Assembly (NCBI GenBank): GCA_033557465.1
Contig: CM066045.1
Location: 129,911,596 to 129,975,595 of the forward strand
Source of the DNA: Ichthyophis bannanicus
Lineage: Eukaryota; Chordata; Amphibia; Gymnophiona; Ichthyophiidae
Length of the DNA stretch: 64,000 nt
Direction: 5' to 3'
Positions 32,329 through 42,429 of this stretch are shown in pieces. A model generated the notes under the pieces. That model was not told the origin of the DNA, did not search any database, and worked only from the letters and a program-made list of their open reading frames with translations. The position numbers and the translations under genes were made by a program. Within the stretch, counting starts at the first letter, position 1, and each line of letters opens with the position of its first letter.

Positions 32329-35300
32329 TTATGTTGTTGGTACGTCAGATGCTGTGTGGGTTAGATTAGGTATTGGATGTGAATGCATTAGGTTAGTGTG
32401 GGTAAAATAAAGGCAGAACAAGTGATGTTTAATAGCTTTTCTCAATTGCGAGAGGTCAGTAATTGATCTTATATGAGGTGGGAGATTATTCCAGCACTTA
32501 GGAGCATATAGTGTAAATGCTCTGTTTTTAGTTGTTTGGGTACATTTAGTGGACTCAGGTGGTATAGATAGCGTATTGCTAGTTGTTGACCTTCTTAGCC
32601 TGTTAGTAGGGGTACTGGTAAGGAGTGAAGAGAGGGATGTGGAGGATATCCCGTTAATTGCTTTAAATGACAGGATTGACACCTTGTAGGTGATTCTGCA
32701 TTCTACTGGTAGCCAGTGTAGATCCATTAGTATTGGCGTTATGTGGTCTTTTCTGGAGATGCCGCAGAGAATGCGGGCTGCTGTGTTCATCGCCATTTGA
32801 AGAGGATTGAGAGTGCTCTTGGGGAGTCCATGTAGGATGATGTTGGCATAATCAAAGTGTGGCATTACCAGTGTCTGGAATATTGTTCTGAAGTCTTCTG
32901 GGGCTAGTAGAGGTCTTAGATGTCGTAGTATCCGTATTTTGTTGTAAATGGATTTAGTGGTATTCTTTATATGCTCTTTAAAGTTGAGCTGCTGGTCTAT
33001 TGTAATCCCCAGATATCGTATTACAGACTTGCATGGGAGCTCAGCGTCGCAAACTTTCAATGAAGCAGGAGGAGAGAAGTCTTTGTTCCTGGTTATGAAA
33101 AGGACTTCAGTTTTTTTTAAAGTTTATGCGAAGATTTTGGGACAGGAGCCAATCAGTAATTGCATTGAAGCATTCAATAAGTGGAACAAGGTTTGGCTGC
33201 TTGATTTTAATTGGAGCAAAAATCAGTACATCATCCGCATAGATCAGACTGGAGATGTTAAAAGAACGGATGATATCACAAATGGATTGCATATAAATGT
33301 TAAAGAGTAGAGCCGAAAGGGATGATCCTTGGGGTACTCCTTGTTGCTGATGGAATGGTTCCGATGTTGAGGAGCCTATCCGTACTTGTTGCCAGCGGTT
33401 CATGAGATATGATTTGCACCATTCCCAGGCAAGGCCATGAATTCCCTTTTCCTGGAGGCGGGAGAGGAGTTGTACATGGTTAACAGAATCAAATGCAGCT
33501 GCTATATCAAGAAATATGAGCACGAACCCATTCTCAATTTTGTCAATACCTCTGGACAATGTATTGATGAGTATCGTGAGTAGAGTCTCTACACCATGTG
33601 ACGGAATCCATGCTGACAAGGATCAAGAGGGGCTGATATATCAATGTGTTGTTGTAGTTGCATTTGAACCACCTTCTATATGAGTTTGGCTAGATAGGGT
33701 ATACTTGAAATCGGGCGGTATGAGTCCGACTTTGCTGGGTCAAGTTTGTTGCTTTTCAGGAGAGGGCGTATGGAAGTTTGTTTCAGGGTTTCTGGGAATG
33801 TTCCTGTTGCGAAGGAGAGTTCCATGATGTAGACTAGAATTGAGCTAAGTTCTACACACATCGATCTGATCCAATGGGCAGGACAAGGATCATTCGGCGC
33901 CGTAGTGGTGTTGATGGTAGCAATAAGGTCAGCAATGTACTTCTCTGTTGGAGAGGTGAATTTTGTCAATGGTTGATGTATCTGGGGGAAGAAGCACGGT
34001 GTGGAGCTTGGTGTAAAGTTTGTTTTTATAATTTTAGATTGTAGGTACTTGGCGAAGGACTGGGGTTGGATAGAAGCTGTTTGATTGGAGGAAGGTGTCT
34101 TGGTTAGAGCTTTAGCAATGCTAAAGAGGTCACGTGGTTTATTTAACGATCTAAGGAGGGTATCCGTGTGGTGCTCTCTCATTTTTTTGTAAATTTTCTC
34201 TCAGTGTTGCTTCAGGGTGTTCTCATAAGCTGATTTGTCAGATGTGGATCGCGATTTGCACCATTTTCTTTCTTGCCTTCTTAGAAGCTGAAGTGATGCA
34301 CATAATTCAGCGGAGAACCAAGGAGCTGGTTTTCTGCTTTGTGGTTGTTTGTTGGATGCTGGTGATTTTTTGGATGAGGGTAATTGTGAATAAGAGATAA
34401 GGGTGGAGTTCCATCTATGGATCGTTTCATCAAGGTTCTGAGCTGGTTGACAGAGTGTTGGAAGAGTGCTGCTGAGGAAGTCATCTCTGTCTAGGGATTT
34501 AAATCGAGTTTTTGCTCCTGAAGAGGTTGAGTTTGCTTGGTTGGTTGAAGCTTGGGTATGGTGGTATGGGATTTGGAAGGAGATTACATTGTGGTCTGAC
34601 CATGGAACTGGAGTGGATGATATGACGATATTCTTGATTAATTCAGAATGAGGGGCAAAGATGAGGTCCAGGGCGTTACCCTTGAGGTGTGTTGGAGAGT
34701 TCACCAGCTGGATATAACCAAGGTCCTTCATAGTATCGAGGAATGTATCAGAGTAGGTAGGCTGCAATGAGGCGAGGTTAAAATCTCCAATCAGCCAATT
34801 AGGTTTGCTTGGGCTTCCAGGGTTACAGGCAAGGTCTATAATGTTGGATAGATCTTCTGGAGGTGAAGAAGGAACTCTGTAAATGAGATTTATGTTGATA
34901 TATTTGTTAGCGATAGATAATGTGTCCATGTGCAGGATACTCATTGAGGCTAGCGATTGGAGCTGGAGATTACTTTTTGAAAGGATGAGGACTCCTCCTC
35001 CTTTCTGGTTGCTTCTATGACAAGCGTGCATCACATAGCCGTGGGGGATGAGTTGATTTATGATGACGGTATCTGTGTCTGATAGCCAGGTTTCTGTGAC
35101 CATGAGGATGTCAAGGTTCTGAGTGGTGATAAGGTCTGTGATGGCTGGCCATTTTTTTTGAATTGATCGTGAGTTGATGAGAGCACATTTTAGGTTGTCT
35201 TGTAAAAGGATGTTTTTAGGCTCCGGACTAAAGGAGTTATTAATGGAAATATATAGTAAGTGTGAGTGCCTGATATGATGTGTATGTGGTTGTGTGTGGT

Positions 35301-35460
35301 GGGAATTGCTACTGTTTCTCCTTCCCAGACTGTGCAGGATAGGGATATAGTTATGGTTGGGTGATAAGGCTGAAGTATTTTGAATGGTGTCAGCTAAGCG
35401 GTAAAAGCTAAAGAGAGCAAATAAGGAGATGGCCATGTTAGGGTGATAGGCTAGTAACAA
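32329..35460 (-). pseudogene. L2-group LINE polyprotein: endonuclease + reverse transcriptase (broken)
   Basis: The first piece (35,460-34,201) is the apurinic-like endonuclease, with LINSRSI, VTETWLSD, IGDFNLASLQ and PWSDHNVISF as catalytic motifs. A stop at 34,203-34,201 is followed in the same frame by the linker (34,182-33,676). A frameshift leads to the RT core (33,619-33,107: FLDIAAAFDSVNH, GVPQGSSLSALLFN, YADDVLIF). A second frameshift near a poly(T) tract at about 33,110 leads to the thumb and C-terminal region (33,060-32,329: HWLPVECRI, NRAFTLYAPKCWNNLPPHIRS). The order and residues match the intact 865-residue copy at 57.4-60.0 kb. Confidence 0.85.
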
Positions 35461-35489
35461 TAGTATATTAATTCAAATAGCAATGGTAA

Positions 35490-36031
35490 GGTATTAGCGA
35501 CAGTACAATGGTGACTGGCAATGATAAGGCTACTGACAGCAGTGTAGTGATATGAAACCAATTGTAAGTTACTGGCAACAGTACAAAGGTGACTAGGCAC
35601 TAATAAGGCTACTGGCAACAGTATAGAGATATAAAAGCAGTTGTAAGTTACTGGCAACAGTACAATGGTGACTAGGCACTAGTAAGGCTACTGGCAACAG
35701 TATAGAGATATAAAAGCAGTTGAAAGTTACTGGCAACAGTACAAAGGTGACGAGGCACTAACAAGGCTACTGGCATCAGTATAGAGATATAAAAGCAGTT
35801 GAAAGTTACTGGCAACAGTAAAAAGGTGACTAGGCACTAATAAGGCTACTGGCAACAGTATAGAGATATAAAAGCCGTTGTAAGTTACTGGCAACAGTAC
35901 AAAGGTGACTAGGCACTAATAAGGCTACTGGCAACAGTATAGAGATATAAAAGCAGTTGTAAGTTACTGGCAACAGTACAAAGGTGACTAGGCACTAGTA
36001 AGGCTACTGGCAACAGTATAGTGATTAAGTA
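35490..36031 (-). repeat. 79-bp tandem monomers in the LINE 5' region
   Basis: The unit runs from 'actggcaacagtacaaaggt' to 'ataaaagcagttgtaagtt'. Unit starts fall at 35,571, 35,650, 35,729, 35,808, 35,887 and 35,966, exactly 79 bp apart, with a diverged unit at 35,490-35,570 and a partial one at the right end. Each unit holds 'ctggcaacagta' twice. The array ends about 30 bp upstream of the endonuclease frame, where a LINE 5' UTR promoter would be. Mouse L1 and some other LINEs also use 5' monomer promoters. Confidence 0.9.
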
Positions 36032-36347
36032 GCATGATATGCAGTGTCTATACTTGCGAGGCTATACTTGTGACAAGCAGCAGGGGAGAACAATTATCTG
36101 AAGAGAGATGTCGGTTCAGGTCCCTGTCGCGTGGTGTCTGCTTGCTGGCGTTAGGCTGTTCACAGGAGTATGGCTATGACTGTGCCATTGTGAAGCAAGC
36201 TCAACCTCGGGGGAGCTCAAGCTGCCGGATGGTTGTGGACAGTCATGGATTTACCAGCCGTTGGGCTGTGTGGGCCAACTGCCTAAAGGCCACGCCAAAG
36301 GGCCCTCTAGCGAGGCCCTCAGGTGCGGGCCCGCAAGGTGCGGGCGC
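36032..36347 (-). other. Unique spacer between the two LINE 5' monomer arrays
   Basis: GC-rich, non-repetitive sequence between the 79-bp and 162-bp arrays. The plus-strand 111-codon frame is incidental. It is assumed to be part of the LINE 5' UTR because both neighbours lie inside the CR1-bounded insertion. Confidence 0.5.
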
Positions 36348-36653
36348 GCCTGCTTGCGCTGCTTTTTAAATCTGAAGATCTTCCCCGATTGGGCAGATTA
36401 CACCTCCGGGATGGTCCCACGCTGCTCGTCGATGCTCCGGCGGCTCAAATCCCCTCCTGGGAGAGCAGAATGAAGAACCGGAGGAGTGCAGGGGGCAAAA
36501 GGAATTTGCGCCTACTTGCGCTGCTTTTTAAATCTGCAGACCTGCCCCGATTGGGCAGATTACACTTCCGGGATGGTCCCACGCTGCTCGTCGATGCTCC
36601 GGCGGCTCAAATCCCCTCCTGGGAGAGCAGAATGAAGAACCGGAGGAGTGCAG
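36348..36653 (-). repeat. Two GC-rich 162-bp monomers at the LINE 5' end
   Basis: 36,348-36,491 and 36,510-36,653 are near-identical (period 162 bp). They share 'cttgcgctgctttttaaatc', 'gggatggtcccacgctgctc' and 'tcctgggagagcagaatgaa'. The last base of the right copy abuts CR1, so this is the very 5' end of the inserted LINE. High GC and CpG content fit a promoter function. Confidence 0.85.
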
Positions 36654-36970
36654 GCCCTCAGCCATCTCTTTTCCAGGTTAAAGAGCCTTAGCCTTTTTAG
36701 CCTTTCTTCATAGGAGTATCCTTCCATCCCCTTTACCTTTTTGGTGGCTCTTCTCTGAACCTTTTCTAATAACGCGATATCCTTTTTGAGATACGGCGAC
36801 CAGAATTGCACACAATATTCAAGGTGCAGTCTCACCATGGAACGATATAGAGGCATTATAATATCTTTTGTTTTATTTTCCATTTCTTTCCTTATGATAC
36901 CTAGTATTCTATTTGCTCTCTTGGCCACCGCTGCACACTGGGCCGATGGTTTTAACATGTTATCCACAAC
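36654..36970 (-). pseudogene. CR1 reverse transcriptase C-terminal region (right half of the split copy)
   Basis: The minus-strand frame has NMLKPSAQCAAVAKRANRIL, IMPLYRSMVRLHLEYCVQFW and LLEKVQRRATKKVKGMEG, then LFNLEKRWLR. This is the thumb/C-terminal region of CR1 proteins. After the LEKR motif the CR1 sequence is interrupted by the L2-group LINE, and its 3' end reappears at 32,066-31,627. The upstream end is cut at about 36,970, next to the ORF1-only L1 copy. Confidence 0.85.
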
Positions 36971-37560
36971 TTACAAAGACAGACAGGCTTTCCTGGAAGA
37001 TTCCTTAGACGTTATTCCTAAACATAACACTTTGGTCGTGAGATTTAGATCTGAATCCACCAAGTTACTAGTTTTGAGAGCATTCTTTAAATTTAAGAAT
37101 GTTCCTTTTAGTGTTTATAATCTCCAGGTTTTTCCTGATGTCTGCCGTTCCACTCAGCTGCGGCGCAAGCAGTTTTTGTTGTTGAAACCATGAGTGGTGG
37201 CAGTGGGAGCAACTTTTTTTTTAAAGTTCCCTTGCCGGTGTATCATTACTCTTGGAGAGCAAACTTTTGTTTATACTGATGTGAGATCTCTACAGTTTTT
37301 TCTTGATGGGAAGGAGGGCGGTGCAGGTATGGTGGAGGAATTGACATAGTTTTTCAGTTCTTTATTATGGAGTTTAATGTTACTCCTTTTTTCTTTAATT
37401 ATATGTTTATATCTCAGTTTCTCTCTCCCTTGATGTGATGTGATGATTTTCTTTTTTTCCATTTGAAAGTTAGATAGGACTGTTTTGGTGACATTTTCTT
37501 GTTATTCTTTGTATTTGGAAAATGCTTAAAAATAAATATTAAAAAAAAAAGAAAAAAAGA
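36971..37560 (+). mobile_element. L1-type ORF1-only element, 5'-truncated (HAL1-like copy 2)
   Basis: The plus-strand frame from about 36,970 to 37,193 contains DRQAFLEDSLDVIPKHNTLV and, near its end, LRRKQFLLLKP. After one stop the frame continues near 37,200-37,345 with GATFFL, CIITLGEQTFVYTDV and FFLDGKEGG, which looks like the C-terminal end of an L1 ORF1 protein. About 190 bp of 3' sequence and an A-rich tail (37,532-37,560) follow directly, with no ORF2. This mirrors the copy at 18-19.9 kb. Confidence 0.55.
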
Positions 37561-38105
37561 AGTAGTACAGAGCCTGTAAAACAAAACAGCCTGTGAATGA
37601 CTTAAAGACGCCACGTGTAAATTATATATTCTACTGTATGTTGCTATGAGTGGTTTTTGTACTGTAGATTATTTGTTGATTCTGCCATGCTGCCAAACAA
37701 GAGAATAAGATGTATGTCCCAAAGCTAGGACAGTGGGTGGATTCTAATTGAAGAAAAAGAGCACTTCAGCTAATTTAAAAGAATCAGCATGAACATCTTT
37801 GTCCTAGAAACAATCTGTCTGAGACATGCAGAGCAAGGAATGAGTAGGTGAGGCAGCCCCCAGCCTGCTCCTGCAGTGGCGTGGAGCTATACAGAGATAC
37901 CATTTTCATTTAAAAATGTCCCTTTTCTGTCTCTAATTATGTTCAGCAATGCAAACTTTAAGAAACATAAGACTTCAGCAGGGCCTTCAGTCTAGATATG
38001 ATTTCTGCAGGACTTGTGCTAGTATTTTATAAATGCACAGAGGCACCTATTGCCTGCCTGCCTGCCCTATTAACCTAGGTGCTCTGCTGTAAATTCTCCA
38101 TAGCA
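37561..38105. other. No recognisable feature
   Basis: Unassigned sequence with a short (TGCC)n-like run near 38,052-38,066. Confidence 0.35.
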
Positions 38106-38109
38106 GACT

Positions 38110-38590
38110 TATACATGTGGAATCCGCTGCTGAAAGGGGCCCATCCAGACATCCAAAATCTGGACATTCCGGATTAGACCCCAGTTCTGTAACTGTGGGA
38201 TCCAGAAGGTCCCACAGGTGCAGAATCGGGAGCTAGACAGGCTGGTCGTGGCCCGATCCCAAGGCCCTGGATGTCCATTCCACACTCCAGCTATCCCTCC
38301 CCATCTTCCTGCCATGGCATCCTCTCACCATGATACCAGGATGCCATTCACAAGCTCAGGAAGGGCTGCCACCATCCTGTGCTGTGTTTCCCGCTGCCTG
38401 GACCATGGCAGGGGCAGCCGGGACCGGGATCGGGCGGCGGAGACCTACCTGTAGCTGTCCCGTGTATTCGGTTGCCCTGCGTGCCTTGATCCCTGGTATT
38501 TGTCAGACTTATTCTACCTCCGAGGTGGAATATGTCTGACGGCCATTTCAGCACCGCCAGATGTTCCACCCCTGCTATTCGACACTCTGC
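38110..38590. repeat. Serial-hairpin repeat, family A-like, diverged
   Basis: Contains palindromes at 38,197-38,217 (gtgggatcc...ggtcccac) and 38,502-38,540 (gtcagac...gtctgac around a 'cctccgagg' centre). It also has repeated 'ctggatgtcc' and 'gaatcgggag' words. The 'acctccgaggtggaata' centre matches the hairpin at 39,793-39,833 of copy 2. It is probably a relative of the family A repeats. Open frames are incidental. Confidence 0.5.
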
Positions 38591-38639
38591 ATGACAGCTT
38601 TACTGGACAATGGTAAATGTATAAAACTATTTGAATATC

Positions 38640-38706
38640 AGCCTGGTCTTATTTGTATTTAGCTCTTGCCTTTACATTGGTAGTTCAAGGCAGGTTACAT
38701 TGTAAG
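38640..38706 (-). mobile_element. Possible L2-group 3' terminal fragment
   Basis: 'ttatttgtatttagctcttg' followed by 'caaggcaggttacattgta' is a degenerate terminal stem and tail. It is weak, based on position and wording only. Confidence 0.3.
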
Positions 38707-38707
38707 T

Positions 38708-39115
38708 CCCCTGGGGGTGGATTTTCAGAGGCAGTACCAGCATACTGCAAGCAGCAGGCCATCACCGCTTTATCTTTGCCCCGGCTATTCAATACTGGGG
38801 CCATATCCGGGCTCTGGCATTGAATATCCGCTCAGTGCATATATTCAGCCTCTGGCTGGATTGCAAAACCAGCCAAAGTTAGTGCAGTCATTCAGCTGTC
38901 CTGATTTTAGCCAGTTAGGGTAACTGAGCAGTAGCTGAATATTGCCACTACCCAGTTAACCCGCATTGCCGCCCCCATTCTGCTCTTGAAATGCTCCAAC
39001 AGTAAGCAGTTAGCATTGGGGTGTTTAGTGGCTCAGGTTAGTGCCTCTGAATTTCACGGTGAGCAGCATTTATGTGATTGCAGGTCCACAAACTGCATTA
39101 ATGCCTTTGAGTATC
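38708..39115. repeat. MITE-like repeat, family B, copy 3
   Basis: Contains 'ggtggattttcagaggcagt', 'ctattcaatactggggcc', 'attgaatatccgctcagtgc', 'ctgaatattgccactaccca' and 'gttaacccgcattgcc'. These are the same building words as at 20.24 and 48.96 kb. It is non-coding, with imperfect internal palindromes. Confidence 0.45.
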
Positions 39116-39595
39116 TCCCCACCCAGGGGCGGCCCAAGGGTGATGCGAGGCCATGTGTGGCGACTCATTGCGGGGCCTCATTTGCATAATGTTAACGTGC
39201 AATAACTTTTAGTAAACATGCTTCTTAATGAGTATCTGGATAAAGAAAGACTACCAGATTTCTACATTACTATACTTGAGCGCCAACCGTCAGACACATT
39301 AGGAAGTACTATAAATAATGCCCATTTAGAACCTATTGCAAACCTGCTGTATCATAACAGCACTACCAAGACTCACAAAGCACCAAACCTTCCTATCAAA
39401 AGACAACACTGTAAATATTAAACCAATACATCTCAGAGAGTACCAATACATCTCCTACTGGGGAAAGAGAACAAGTGGCATTGTCAAATAGAAACTACAT
39501 AAACAGAATACCTCAGCTCAGTTACACATGCAGAACACAGACCGTCACCAAACAAAGAACAAGGGATCACAATATAGAAATAGGAAGACAATAAG
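39116..39595. other. No recognisable feature
   Basis: A 67-codon plus-strand frame (39,218-39,421) lacks any family signature. No boundary or repeat was recognised. Confidence 0.3.
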
Positions 39596-39599
39596 GGAG

Positions 39600-40285
39600 T
39601 TATTCTGTCGTGCTATTCGTGTCCTCCCCGCTGGGGACTAACTTCCCTGCCAGTTGTGCTGGGAAACTGAACGGGGGCAGGGAAGGGGTGGCTCAGGGGC
39701 AGAGTCTGGGCAGGCGGTGGGCGGTCGCCGGCCCTGGACATACAGGGCCAATTCTAATGTTGGCCCTGTATGTCCAGGGCCGGCGAGTTGTGCAGGGAAG
39801 TTATTCCATCTCCGAGGTGGAATAACTTCCCTGGGCATTTTTTTTTCGGGCCTGGGCACAGATGGGATGGGATGGGACGGGATGGGACCCCTCCTCCAGG
39901 ACATTCCCCGCAGCCCAACCCTAGCCTTAGGAGGCCAGATCGGGGGGTCGGGCTGCAGGAAATTCACCTTTGAAGTCTGGCAGCTGGCATCGCGGCTTTT
40001 AAATGGAGCTGTGGTGCCATGGCAACCGGACACCAGGGCGCTGCGGCTCCATTTAAAAACCCTGACTGAGTTAGTCGGGCAGTGCCTGTACGTGCAGGCC
40101 GGGCTGAATCAGGCTAAATCGCAGTCCTGGCCTGCAAGTATAGGCCTGATCACGATTCTGATCCCGCATGGCTAGACATGCCGCACAGGATCAGAATCGC
40201 GAGTCCCTTTGTACGTCTGGTCAAACTGGACATACAGAGCAGCTGGATGTCTGGGATGGAATGAGCCCTTAATTAAACTGGGAAC
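39600..40285 (+). repeat. Serial-hairpin repeat, family A, copy 2
   Basis: It follows the same order of palindromes as 2,200-2,775. 39,726-39,785 has 26-bp perfect arms with an 8-bp loop. 39,793-39,833 has 16-bp arms around 'tctccgagg'. 39,997-40,058 pairs ttttaaatggagc with its complement. 40,085-40,146 and 40,152-40,200 are imperfect versions of the copy 1 hairpins at 2600 and 2659. A GGGAT microsatellite lies near 39,862-39,886. The long open frames on both strands are by-products of GC-rich palindromes. Confidence 0.75.
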
Positions 40286-40596
40286 CCCAAATGCCAAACT
40301 TGGAATGTACAACAACACTGGAGAAATAAAACTATAAATTAATTTCTTCTTCTACGAAACAAAACGCAAAGATGTTAACAACGCACATTTCCCAGAGCTG
40401 ATATATTCCAGTTAATAAATTCAAAATAAAAAAGTTTTTTTCTACCTTTTATTGTTTGGGCATTTTATTTTTCAGTTGCAATTGCTCCAGTCACTTTCTT
40501 CTGGTTTCTTTGTGACTTCGGCTAACTCTCCATTGTCTGCTGTCCATTTGTTATTTCTTCTCTTCTAGTTTTTTCCATTCATTCTCTACATCTGCT
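40286..40596. other. Unassigned AT-rich flank of the piggyBac element
   Basis: Pre-insertion sequence to the left of the TTAA site. Nothing was recognised. Confidence 0.35.
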
Positions 40597-40639
40597 TTAA
40601 CTCTGGGAGTACCAATGGAGTCAAAAGTGACCCCATTGA

Positions 40640-42060
40640 AGGTGTCACAATGTGTATCTCGGAAACTAGTTGTTCAAGAATGCAATCTTTTTATGACTTT
40701 TGTAATGAAGAAGCCCCTACTGAGCCCATGGAGATAGGGATAGTAGAAGATTCCACCTTAGAATCTGACAGGCAGTCTGAACACATGGCTCAATGTTTAC
40801 CAGAAGAAAGTAAACAGAGAAAGTCAGGAGCCGAATGGACACGCCCAAGCTGTGACGTATCACCAAGCTTAGGGGTTAATGAGAAACAACTGTTCAGGGG
40901 AAGGGCAGAGCTAAGTCCTGAGAAACAGGACTATAATAATTGGTCATTAGCTTTAAAAGACCGAGAGAAACACAGAGGGAAGGAAGAGAGAGACCGGGTG
41001 AAGGTCCCAGTCAGAGACCAGGTCAAGAGAGAGCCGTAGCAAGAGCCAAGGAAGCCAAAGCCCGAGAACCTGAAGGAAGCAGCACAAGAGAGGTGCCGTT
41101 CAGGAAAGGCAGGAGAAAGGAGAGACCTCCTGGGAAGCAGGCTTGGAAAAGCTCGGAGGCTCCAGAGAGAGAGACACGATGGCAGGAAAATACTTATAGG
41201 TCTGAGGCAGAAGCCAGCAAGATAAGAGGAAAGAAAACACAGCCGGTGTTTGGAAACCTGCCTGAGCCAAGAGAGCAGAGAATTCCTCCCTCCTTAAAGC
41301 CAGAAGGTAGGCTTCAAAGTTTGCCCAGCTATGTATCTAGTTTAAAAGTATTTCCTTGTTGTTGCCAAGAAATAGGAAACATCCCAGAAAGCAACTCCAG
41401 AGTACAGGGTAGTTTCAAGCCCTGCTGTTTAGAATGATATAAAGGGAAGAGCCCTGAATGCCTAGAAGAAGGTTACTTTAAAACCCATGATAGCAGCTTA
41501 CAGCCACATCCATCTTATGCTGAGCTGGAAGAGATGCAGATAGACTCTGATGTTTATGACGCAGCTGATATACAGATGGATTGCACCCTATGTATAGCTG
41601 ACCATATTGAATCCCCGTGCTGAGCATTACTATAAGAGTGCTGATAAAGCGGCAAAGATAAGGGGAACATTTTCCTTTGCTATCAGAAGCTGTTTGTTTG
41701 CTTTTGTTTTTGTGACGAGCACTGCACGTTTGGAAGCCTGAGAATGAAGAGGAACATTTACTTTAGTTCTTGTATGCATTCCTCCTACCAAATATATGGA
41801 AAGTTGTCCTAATTTCATCTGCACTTAAGTTCTGTTGGGAGGGGAAATAAAAAACCTTGTCATTTTTGCCTTTAACACTCGACTGCAACTCCTTCTTGAA
41901 TCAGAGGGTAGAAAGGGGACTACCATTCCCACAAGGCATTGCAGGAGAAAATGCAGTGTCATACTCCCTGAAGATAGAATATCAAGGCAGACCAACCCTA
42001 CTCGCCCTAGGCAGTAGGCTGGCCTGATGACACTTTTCACATGTCAATATTCTCTTTATA
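40640..42060 (+). other. Unassigned segment inside the piggyBac, possibly an LTR-retroelement remnant
   Basis: The plus-strand frames 40,650-41,039 and 40,940-41,437 are charged and repetitive, with EEAPTEPMEIGIVEDSTLE and many KE/RE pairs, and are not piggyBac-like. Towards the right, 'ggaaataaaaaaccttgtca' (41,843-41,862) holds a poly(A) signal followed by 'ctcgactgcaactccttctt', reminiscent of an LTR R-U5 region. I infer an insertion or captured sequence. Its family is not established. Confidence 0.3.
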
Positions 42061-42429
42061 TTGCGCCATGAGAGGAATAATTTTCATCCGCTAGGTGACG
42101 CTAGTGATGAATTGCAGCACAGAGTACCAGTGGGGTCATTTTTGACCCCCATTGCTTACGTCCGGTTTGGATCATGATACAATTTGCAGTTTTGTGAATT
42201 TTTTGATCTGACAAAGGTATTTATCATTAATTATGTATCATTTATTTTTTGTACTCTTGTTTTATGAAAATTACACATTTTCTGTAATTGATATCATATG
42301 TTCTCTCATCATTTCCGATGAAATCTAAAGGCTTTCAGCTCATTCATCACGATTATTGTACACCTATAGTAAAACTGCTTTGCGTTTTATTCAACTTTAT
42401 CTTTGTTTATTTATTTTAGGTTATTGTTT

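Larger units (their letters stand above)
32067..36653 (-). mobile_element. Near full-length L2-group LINE inserted in CR1
   Basis: The minus-strand element is bounded on both sides by CR1 sequence that rejoins when it is removed ('tctatcatat' on the left, 'ccctcagccatctc' on the right). From its 5' end it has two GC-rich 162-bp monomers (36,653-36,348), a unique spacer, a 79-bp monomer array (36,031-35,490), an endonuclease-RT frame (35,460-32,329) and a 3' end. The 3' end has the stem 'tataccgcactat...gtgcggtttacat' and a TTATTATTTATTTA tail. The length is about 4.6 kb. The ORF has two nonsense codons and at least two frameshifts, so it is inactive. It is related to the copies at 53.3, 57.2 and 60.7 kb. 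Confidence 0.85.

Noticed and set aside
35490..36031. Regular 79-bp repeats as a possible CRISPR-like array
   Set aside because: The whole unit is repeated with no unique spacers, and it is part of a LINE in a eukaryotic genome.
36034..36369. 111-codon plus-strand ORF
   Set aside because: It lies in the antisense of the LINE 5' spacer and has no features of a protein family.
39654..40175. Overlapping open frames of 131-173 codons on both strands
   Set aside because: They lie entirely inside the GC-rich serial-hairpin repeat and read through palindromes. No domain or codon bias supports a protein.
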